Under the pieces are notes generated by a model, which did not search any database, was not told the origin of the DNA, and worked only from the letters and a program-made list of their open reading frames with translations. Made by a program: the position numbers and the translations under genes. Below, piece after piece: positions 57,960 to 64,000 of a DNA stretch of 64,000 bases; position 1 is the stretch's first letter, and each line of letters begins with the position of its first letter. Source of the DNA: Candidatus Gastranaerophilales bacterium (GTDB lineage: Bacteria; Cyanobacteriota; Vampirovibrionia; Gastranaerophilales; Gastranaerophilaceae); NCBI GenBank assembly GCA_910586855.1, contig CAJUJH010000001.1, positions 825,339 through 889,338 on the forward strand, given 5' to 3'.

Positions 57960-59495
57960 ATGTTTTTTAATTTATTCGGGCAAAAACACACATGTAAAAG
58001 AGGATTTGACGGTTTAAAAAAAGGTGATAAATTTCACTTCATTGCAATGGGTGGAGTAGGTCAAAGTGCGCTTGCAAAAATTCTTTTAAAATTAGGATAT
58101 GAAGTTTCAGGTTCCGATATTAATGATTCAAAATATTTAAAAGAGTTAAAATCCCTTGGTGCCAAGGTTTTTGTTGGTCATAATGCAGATAATGTGCCGT
58201 CTGATTGCTTCATTGTTTTATCTTCTGCAATTAAGGAAAATAATCCTGAATTAATAAAGGCAAAAGAACTTGGGCTTACAATTTTACATCGTTCTGATTT
58301 ATTGCTTGCAATAACCCATGAATTTCCTTTAACTATTGGGTTTGCAGGTACTCATGGAAAAACTACAACTTCAGGCTTGGCATCTTATGTTTTATCAAAG
58401 ATGAAGGCAAAGGCTGCATATGCTGTTGGCGGTATAATTCCTGAAATTAACACCAATGCTGATGCTTCAAAAGATTCAAATGTATTTGCAGCAGAGCTTG
58501 ATGAAAGCGATGGGACAATTGTAAAATATTCGCCCGAAATTCTTGTAATAAACAACTTGGAAGCTGACCATCTTGATTTCTACAAAAATGGCTTAGATGA
58601 TGTGATTGAAACATTTAAAGGTTTGATTTTAAAACTTCATAGTGATTCTAAGATTATTGTAAATGCTGATAATGGCGGAGTTTTAGAGCTGCTTAGTTCT
58701 TTTATTGATATTCCTTTAAAACAAAAAGTTGTGAAATTTTCAGTTATTTCCCCAGATGTCAGTTTAAAAGATTCTGCTTCAGCTGCAAAGCATGATTTTA
58801 CTGCTGATGTATCAGCACAAAATCTTATATTTAATGAAGTGGGTGCCGAGTTTGATGTTATTTATCAAAATAAAAATCTTGGTAAAATCTCAACTTCCCT
58901 TAAAGGAATCCACAATGTTTATAATGCCCTCGCAGTAGCTGCCTCGCTTCTTGAAGCAGGGTTTAAATTTAAGGATTTTGCGCCTCATTTTAAGGGTTTT
59001 ACCGGCATGGGAAGAAGATTTCAAACCGTATTCAAAAATGAGAATACTGAAATTATTGATGATTATGCTCATCACCCTAGTGAAATCAAAGCGACCCTTA
59101 AAGCTGCAGCTGAATATAAGCTAAAATCCGGTAAAGATAAAGTTGTTGCGATATTTCAACCCCATAGATATACAAGGCTTAAGGCTCTATGGGAAGATTT
59201 TATGACTTCTTTTAATGATTGCGATACCTTGTTTGTTGTGGATACATATTCTGCAGGGGATGAATTTGACCCAGAGTTTAATTCTGAAAATTTTGTAAAA
59301 CTTTTTAAGGAAAAAAATCCTTCAAAGGATATTTACTATGTCAAAGGTAAAATTGCCGAAACACCGCTTGATATCATGGAGAAAATTCAAAAGAATGCCA
59401 AAAGTATAATACTAACCCTGGGCGCCGGGGATATTACCAAGCTTGGCATGCTTCTTAGTGAAGAATTGGGTAAAAAATTATCCAAGGAAGATTAA
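57960..59495 (+). CDS. murC: UDP-N-acetylmuramate--L-alanine ligase
   Basis: Adds L-alanine to UDP-MurNAc in peptidoglycan synthesis. The 511 residues contain FHFIAMGGVGQSALAKILLKLGYEVSGSDIND (substrate-binding Rossmann domain), the ATP loop FAGTHGKTTTSGLASYVL, ELDESDGTI, NNLEADHLDFY and the C-terminal IIDDYAHHPSEIKATLKAA, all MurC-specific. The start ATG directly follows the glycosyltransferase stop; an AAGGAGG site overlaps that gene's last codons. First of the murC-murB-ddl-ftsQ cluster. Confidence 0.95.
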   Translation: MFFNLFGQKHTCKRGFDGLKKGDKFHFIAMGGVGQSALAKILLKLGYEVSGSDINDSKYLKELKSLGAKVFVGHNADNVPSDCFIVLSSAIKENNPELIKAKELGLTILHRSDLLLAITHEFPLTIGFAGTHGKTTTSGLASYVLSKMKAKAAYAVGGIIPEINTNADASKDSNVFAAELDESDGTIVKYSPEILVINNLEADHLDFYKNGLDDVIETFKGLILKLHSDSKIIVNADNGGVLELLSSFIDIPLKQKVVKFSVISPDVSLKDSASAAKHDFTADVSAQNLIFNEVGAEFDVIYQNKNLGKISTSLKGIHNVYNALAVAASLLEAGFKFKDFAPHFKGFTGMGRRFQTVFKNENTEIIDDYAHHPSEIKATLKAAAEYKLKSGKDKVVAIFQPHRYTRLKALWEDFMTSFNDCDTLFVVDTYSAGDEFDPEFNSENFVKLFKEKNPSKDIYYVKGKIAETPLDIMEKIQKNAKSIILTLGAGDITKLGMLLSEELGKKLSKED

Positions 59496-59506
59496 AAGGA
59501 AATAAT

Positions 59507-60433
59507 ATGAAAGAAATTGAACATAGAATAAATTATAGCCTGAAAGCTTTTAATACCCTTCGTATTGAATCTGTGGCAGATGATATTTATCTTCCAAAGA
59601 CAATGGAAGAGATTGAGCTTTTGCTTGCTAATTTAAATAACCCTATCATTGTGGGCAGCGGCTCAAATATTCTTTTTTCATCTTCCGGTGTAAAACAGCC
59701 CGTTATTGTAACGAAGCATTTAAATAAAGTTATTGTAAACCCGCCATTTATTGAAGCGCAAGCAGGCGTTTCAACCATTAAGCTTTCAAATATGGCGTTT
59801 GAATTAAAACTTACAGGGTTTGAATTTTTAATCGGTCTTCCGGCTACCCTTGGCGGAGCTGTTGCAATGAATGCAGGTGCTAATGCTCAGGCAATTTCTG
59901 ATTATTTTATATCAGCAAAGATATATGATACAAAAGAAGATAAAATACTTGAACTATCCAGAGATGAAATGGAATTTTCATATAGAAGTTCACTGTTAAA
60001 AAGAAATCCTGGACGTTATGTTCTTTTATCTGCCAAATTTGAGCTGGCTCAAGCCGATAGTTATATTGCAATTAAGCAGATGATGGATGAAGCTGTAGAA
60101 AAGCGTAAAAATACGCAGCCTACCTTAAAAGAGCCAAATATCGGCTGCGCTTTTAAGAATCCTGTAAAAGACGGACAAACTATTTCAGCCGGTAAATTGA
60201 TTGATGAAACCGGCTTAAAAGGGCACCTTGAAGGCGGTGCAATGGTATATTTTAACCATGCAAACTTTATTATTAATTTTAATGAAGCGACAAGTATGGA
60301 TTATATAAACCTTATGCGCGAAATGCAAAGGCTTGTTTTTGATAAATTTGATATTATGCTTGAGCCCGAAGTAATTTATATAGGCTCTGATAAGAAGGAA
60401 TTAGAACTATGGAACACACTTATAAAGGGTTAA
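59507..60433 (+). CDS. murB: UDP-N-acetylenolpyruvoylglucosamine reductase
   Basis: FAD enzyme that reduces enolpyruvyl-UDP-GlcNAc to UDP-MurNAc. The 308 residues include NPIIVGSGSNILF (FAD site), GFEFLIGLPATLGGAVAMNAGANAQ and FSYRSSLLK with catalytic Arg, then EPEVIYIG with the conserved Glu. At the proton-donor position GSxFKNP the sequence is IGCAFKNP, so Ser is replaced by Cys (Cys214). AAAGGAAA precedes the ATG. The last 25 bases overlap ddl. Confidence 0.95.
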   Translation: MKEIEHRINYSLKAFNTLRIESVADDIYLPKTMEEIELLLANLNNPIIVGSGSNILFSSSGVKQPVIVTKHLNKVIVNPPFIEAQAGVSTIKLSNMAFELKLTGFEFLIGLPATLGGAVAMNAGANAQAISDYFISAKIYDTKEDKILELSRDEMEFSYRSSLLKRNPGRYVLLSAKFELAQADSYIAIKQMMDEAVEKRKNTQPTLKEPNIGCAFKNPVKDGQTISAGKLIDETGLKGHLEGGAMVYFNHANFIINFNEATSMDYINLMREMQRLVFDKFDIMLEPEVIYIGSDKKELELWNTLIKG

Positions 60434-61371
60434 TTGATAAAGACGCTAAAATTGCCGTACTATGCGGCGGAATGTCTAATGAACGCGAAGTATCATTAAG
60501 AAGCGGCGTAAATGTTTTAAATGCACTGAAAAATTTAGGATATGCAAATTCTGAAATTGTTGATGTAGATAAAAATATTGTAGAAAATCTAAAAAAAGGC
60601 GGGTATGAATATGCGTACAATACTCTCCATGGTAAATACGGCGAAGATGGGTGTGTTCAGGGCGTGCTTGAAATTTTAGGCATTAAATATACAGGATGCA
60701 AGGTTAAATCAAGCGCAATCTGTATGGATAAAGAGATGACAAAGAATTTGCTCAAAAATGCAGGGCTAAATATTATAAAATCAGTTTGTATAAGATATGA
60801 TGAAAAACTGGATATAGAAAAAGCTGTCGAGGGGCTAAATTTCCCTCTTATGGTGAAACCCTCTGCAGAAGGTTCAAGTATAGGTATGAGCAAAGTTGAT
60901 AATATTGAAGAATTAAAAGAAGCACTTCAAGTTGCTCAAAAATCAGATAAAAAGATACTTTTAGAAGAATATTTGCAAGGGGTAAGCATTACAGTCGGCG
61001 TTTTAGAAGATGTTGAAAAAAATGAAACCTTTGCAACGCCAATTTTAGAATTTAGAACAAAAACTCTCTGGTATGATTTTGAAGCAAAATACACAGAAGG
61101 TATGACTGAGTTTATCCTTCCTGCACAGCTGGACGAAAAATTAACAAAAGAAATTCAAAAAATGGCGGTTGATGCTCATAAGGCCTGTGATTGTACCGGG
61201 GTGTCAAGAGTCGATTTTTTAGTTTATAATAATATTCCATACGTTTTAGAAATTAATACAAACCCCGGCATGACAGATTTATCAGACCTTCCTGCTCAGG
61301 CAAAAGCTATGGGAATAAATTATGATAATTTGGTTCAGCTTGTTTTGAACACCGCTCTTATTGATGTTTAA
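60409..61371 (+). CDS. ddl: D-alanine--D-alanine ligase
   Basis: ATP-grasp enzyme making the D-Ala-D-Ala terminus of peptidoglycan. The 320 residues show AVLCGGMSNEREVSLRSG, HGKYGEDGCVQGVLEILGIKYTG, PLMVKPSAEGSSIGMSKV (grasp loop), YDFEAKY with the active-site Tyr that favours D-Ala over D-lactate, and SRVDFLVYNNIPYVLEINTNPGMT (metal-binding Glu and Asn). Tyr rather than Phe indicates a normal vancomycin-sensitive product. The start lies inside murB and ftsQ begins three bases after the stop. Confidence 0.95.
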   Translation: MEHTYKGLIDKDAKIAVLCGGMSNEREVSLRSGVNVLNALKNLGYANSEIVDVDKNIVENLKKGGYEYAYNTLHGKYGEDGCVQGVLEILGIKYTGCKVKSSAICMDKEMTKNLLKNAGLNIIKSVCIRYDEKLDIEKAVEGLNFPLMVKPSAEGSSIGMSKVDNIEELKEALQVAQKSDKKILLEEYLQGVSITVGVLEDVEKNETFATPILEFRTKTLWYDFEAKYTEGMTEFILPAQLDEKLTKEIQKMAVDAHKACDCTGVSRVDFLVYNNIPYVLEINTNPGMTDLSDLPAQAKAMGINYDNLVQLVLNTALIDV

Positions 61372-61374
61372 TAA

Positions 61375-62328
61375 ATGATAAATAATAACCAACAACAGCA
61401 ATATTATTATAGAAGGAAACTTCGCGCCAATAAAATGAGGCGTGGAATTATTGCATCAAAAAATTTAATCAGAAATTTTAGAGCACTTCTTCGCGTTGGT
61501 TTAATCTTTGCTTTTATATATTTTGGAATTTGGGTTCTGAAACTGCCGCAGTGGTTTATTGATAAGGATTTACTGACCATTGTGGATGAATCCGTGGTAA
61601 AGATTGAGGGAAATTCCATCACTCCGCAATATAAGATAATTGACCTTATTAAACAAACAGAACTTCCCCATACGCAGATATTCAGACTTGATACAAGAGA
61701 GCTTGAAAAAAATATTGCTCAATTACAGCCTATAAAAAAGGTTTATGTTAGAAGATATTGGTTTCCAGGGCGCCTTAATATACTTGTTGAAGAGCGCACC
61801 CCTGTTTTCTTAATTGCTCCAAACCTTGAAACGGAGCCGATTTCTGCTATAACTGAAGATGGCGTGTTTATAGATAGGGAATACATGCCGATTCCTCCCG
61901 AATTTAATGCCACAAAAATTTTAACTTACGGGCTTGCGGGCGATGATTATGAACAGTGGGATAAAAAGCGTGTAGATGAAATATTAAAACTTATTAAAAC
62001 AATTGAAGCCTATTCAAAGCAGGATGTTAAATATGTGGATTTAAGAAATCCTAAAGATGTTTATGTGCAAATTGGCGATATTATGCTACGTTTAGGAGAA
62101 ATAAACGAGTCAATTTACAATAGGGTAAAATGGATTGCAACAATTCTTCCTGAAGCTCAAAGTAAATATGGTACAAAAATTAAATATATTGACCTTCGCT
62201 GGGAAGATGCACGCTATATTAAGCTTGATAACAATAAAAAACATGTTGAGGGCAACACAAAAAGAGACTTTACGGAAGACGAAAACTTTATTGATGAAAC
62301 GCTTGAAGAGACTATAGATGAAGACTAA
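61375..62328 (+). CDS. ftsQ: Cell division protein FtsQ/DivIB
   Basis: Bitopic divisome protein of 317 residues. A basic cytoplasmic N-terminus (QQQQYYYRRKLRANKMRRG) leads to a transmembrane helix at about 39-56 (LRVGLIFAFIYFGIWVL), a POTRA domain (about 70-140; VKIEGNSITPQYKIIDLI, IKKVYVRRYWFPGRLNILVEERTPV) and the beta domain ending at about 285 (IKYIDLRWEDARYIKL). The C-terminal 35 residues are acidic. It is last in the murC-murB-ddl-ftsQ order common in many bacteria; ftsA and ftsZ do not follow. Confidence 0.9.
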   Translation: MINNNQQQQYYYRRKLRANKMRRGIIASKNLIRNFRALLRVGLIFAFIYFGIWVLKLPQWFIDKDLLTIVDESVVKIEGNSITPQYKIIDLIKQTELPHTQIFRLDTRELEKNIAQLQPIKKVYVRRYWFPGRLNILVEERTPVFLIAPNLETEPISAITEDGVFIDREYMPIPPEFNATKILTYGLAGDDYEQWDKKRVDEILKLIKTIEAYSKQDVKYVDLRNPKDVYVQIGDIMLRLGEINESIYNRVKWIATILPEAQSKYGTKIKYIDLRWEDARYIKLDNNKKHVEGNTKRDFTEDENFIDETLEETIDED

Positions 62329-62346
62329 ATGTGTTTTTTAAGAATC

Positions 62347-63585
62347 TTAACTAAAAGTGCTTAGAATAATAGCTTTTATATTTTCATTCTTTAATTTTGC
62401 AATAGTTTCATCTTTTTGAATAAGGTCAAGACGATTAAATGACTTTAAAACCTTTATTCCTTCTGAAATCACATCTTCATATTGTGTTTTTTCAATAGTT
62501 TCTTTTATATCATTTGAAAATTCAACTTTGCCAAAGTTTAAAATAACATCCAGCGCCTCAAAAACTCTGTCCTTGCTGCTTGATTCAAGTTCTTTTTCAA
62601 GTCCTTCAAATAAATTGGTTTTTATTGTGTTTAAAAAAGCACTTATGTTATTAATTTCCTTTTTAATGTTTTTGGCTAAATCAAATGTGTAAATATCTTC
62701 TCTTGAAATAAGATTAAATTTGTATTTTGCTTTTAAAATAAGTCTTTTTATATAAGAATTTTCAGATTTCTGTGTGTTTTCAATATTAATTTTTTGCACT
62801 AAAAAGCTTAAGAAATTAAATATTTCAAAATCCATAACCGTATCAAGAGATATTTCTTCAGGGTATGAGGTTAATATTGCATCAAAAATTCTTAAAGCTT
62901 TATCAAGCTCATTATCTTCCAATATCTCATAAAATCCTTTTAAATACAGAATACTTGATGCTATAAAGCCCTTAGCAAAGCTGTTTTCAAGGTAATTATA
63001 CAGATTATTAAAAACCTGCTTATCTCCATATGAAATAAGGAAATTTACATATTTATATTTTTCAAAATCGTCAACCGTGCTATCTTCAATAATCTCAATC
63101 GATTGATTGAAGATTTCTCTGTCATTAAATTTGCTTAAAGTTCTTGCACAGTTTTGCGCCAAGGGTTCATAATCGGAAAATGCATTCTTTTTTAAATCTT
63201 CAAGCGCAAGCGGGTCATTAATATAGTAAAAATAACTTGCAGCATAAGCTTTTTCTTCCGCTGTACCGTCTTCAAAAATTTCTAAAATCTTATCGGTCAA
63301 ATCGTCATTTGCAAATTTCAGCCATACTTTTATTATAAAATCTTCAAAATCTATATTGTAAATTTTTATGAATTTAAAAGTATTAAAAAAGTTATCTTTA
63401 TCTGCTGCACAAACAAGGTTTTTAAGTATTTTTTCTTTTATGTAATCAAATAGAAATTCTGATTTTTCACATAACTTTTCAAAAGATTCAACGTCGCAGT
63501 TATCTAAGATTCTTTTAGCTGCTGTGTTTGAAGCATTATCATCTTTTGATATTAAATCGTTTAAATTTTTAGTTCCTAAATCCAT
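62347..63585 (-). CDS. HEAT-like helical repeat protein
   Basis: Solenoid-like protein of 412 residues from ATG 63585. Repeating helix pairs appear as DGTAEEKAYAASYFYYINDPLALEDLKKNAFSDYEPLAQNCARTLSKFNDREIF (about 110-170), which is typical of HEAT repeats, with further helical pairs to the end (RVFEALDVILNFG). No catalytic motif; likely a protein-binding scaffold. A longer frame begins at 63612 but contains the promoter-like TATAAT that lies six bases before the ATG at 63585, so this mRNA may be leaderless. It converges with ftsQ and is divergent from pyrH. Confidence 0.65.
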   Translation of the reverse strand: MDLGTKNLNDLISKDDNASNTAAKRILDNCDVESFEKLCEKSEFLFDYIKEKILKNLVCAADKDNFFNTFKFIKIYNIDFEDFIIKVWLKFANDDLTDKILEIFEDGTAEEKAYAASYFYYINDPLALEDLKKNAFSDYEPLAQNCARTLSKFNDREIFNQSIEIIEDSTVDDFEKYKYVNFLISYGDKQVFNNLYNYLENSFAKGFIASSILYLKGFYEILEDNELDKALRIFDAILTSYPEEISLDTVMDFEIFNFLSFLVQKINIENTQKSENSYIKRLILKAKYKFNLISREDIYTFDLAKNIKKEINNISAFLNTIKTNLFEGLEKELESSSKDRVFEALDVILNFGKVEFSNDIKETIEKTQYEDVISEGIKVLKSFNRLDLIQKDETIAKLKNENIKAIILSTFS

Positions 63586-63673
63586 AATTATATTATACAA
63601 AATATTATACAAGGCGGCTATTTTTTAGTATAATAAATACAAAGACAGTTTGACGATATAAAGTATAAGGCAG

Positions 63674-64000
63674 ATGGAAAATAATTTAAAATATAAAAAG
63701 ATTTTGCTTAAAATTAGCGGTGAAGCACTTTTAGGCGACCAGGAATTTGGCATAGATCCAAAACCTGTTGAAATGATAGCGGAAGAAATCAAAAAAGCAC
63801 ATGATTTAGGTGTTCAGATAGCTATTGTTGTTGGCGGGGGAAATATATTCAGGGGTATGAAAAACTCCTCAAAACTTGGAATGGATAGAGCCTCAGGTGA
63901 TTATGTCGGCATGCTTGCAACTGTTATGAATGCCATAGCTCTTCAATTAGAATTAAGAAAGATTGGCGTATCATGCCGTGTGCAGTCTGCAATTACAATG
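63674..64000 (+). CDS. pyrH: UMP kinase (3' truncated by window edge)
   Basis: Phosphorylates UMP to UDP. The visible 109 residues, open to the window end, include KKILLKISGEALLGDQEFGID, IAIVVGGGNIFRGMKN and MDRASGDYVGMLATVMNAIALQ, all diagnostic of hexameric bacterial PyrH of the amino-acid-kinase superfamily. AAGG lies just before the ATG. A TATAAT at 63629-63634 about 40 bases upstream is a possible -10 box. Further genes such as frr may follow outside the window. Confidence 0.95.
   Translation, partial: MENNLKYKKILLKISGEALLGDQEFGIDPKPVEMIAEEIKKAHDLGVQIAIVVGGGNIFRGMKNSSKLGMDRASGDYVGMLATVMNAIALQLELRKIGVSCRVQSAITM

Noticed and set aside
1..64000. tRNA, tmRNA or rRNA genes
   Set aside because: No T-arm GTTCAAATC-type sequence with matching acceptor stem, and no tmRNA or rRNA signature, was found by eye in the intergenic regions; a tRNAscan-SE run would settle it.

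Overview
The window is 64 kb of compact, AT-rich chromosome from a Gram-negative bacterium. The best fit is the Vampirovibrionia/Melainabacteria (Gastranaerophilales-like) sister lineage of Cyanobacteria; this is an inference from gene content and no database search was run. The supporting evidence is: the order rpoA-rplQ-truA-rplM-rpsI; a GyrA C-terminal domain with a cyanobacterial-style RATRGK box; an Omp85/BamA with three POTRA domains; Kdo genes (kdsD, kdsC) that imply lipopolysaccharide; a ferredoxin-dependent 2-oxoacid oxidoreductase typical of anaerobes; and many small lineage-specific proteins between the housekeeping genes. I see no tRNA, rRNA, CRISPR array, transposase or prophage.

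Layout. 1-3 kb: the 3' end of a ribosomal/RNA polymerase operon. 3-10 kb: wecB, a calpain-like cysteine protease, gyrA and bamA. 10-16 kb: a sigma-like orphan, a translationally coupled pair of membrane proteins, leuA followed by a class A beta-lactamase, and a KDPG-aldolase-like gene coupled to a STAS-like gene. 16-23 kb: kdsD-kdsC, a TPR lipid-or-periplasm protein, a degenerate receiver/GGDEF protein, a PMT-type glycosyltransferase and clpP. 23-30 kb: an FAD oxidoreductase, NfeD-SPFH, a two-component system, tadA and a TIGR02757 protein. 30-36 kb: nadB-nadC, a ribbon-helix-helix gene divergent from a zinc-ribbon gene, a lethal-factor-like zincin, a CoA-disulfide-reductase-like enzyme and rsmD. 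36-41 kb: a candidate small RNA with its own promoter and terminator, an EF-hand/nuclease-like pair, gatA, yraN and a RelA/SpoT-domain protein carrying a C8 tract. 41-44 kb: the four-subunit 2-oxoacid:ferredoxin oxidoreductase. 44-49 kb: small lineage-specific genes, a U32 peptidase and pgeF. 49-56 kb: speE-aroA-pgeF on the minus strand; engB, a DUF2344 protein and RNase E/G on the plus strand. 56-64 kb: a GT2 glycosyltransferase with the murC-murB-ddl-ftsQ cell wall/division cluster, a HEAT-like protein and the start of pyrH.

The most unusual content is a set of solitary proteins with no evident signal peptide that share disordered N-termini, several with a short F-x-G or S-F-T-G element. 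They carry domains more usual in toxins or effectors: calpain-like protease, HExxH zincin, RelA/SpoT nucleotidyltransferase, EF-hands and a possible BECR-fold nuclease. They may form an undescribed family of exported or host-interacting proteins. The second unusual item is a roughly 90-nt structured RNA at 36578-36667 with a predicted pseudoknot that matches no RNA class I know. Where the longest reading frame lacked a plausible ribosome-binding site, I moved starts to an internal codon and say so in the entry.
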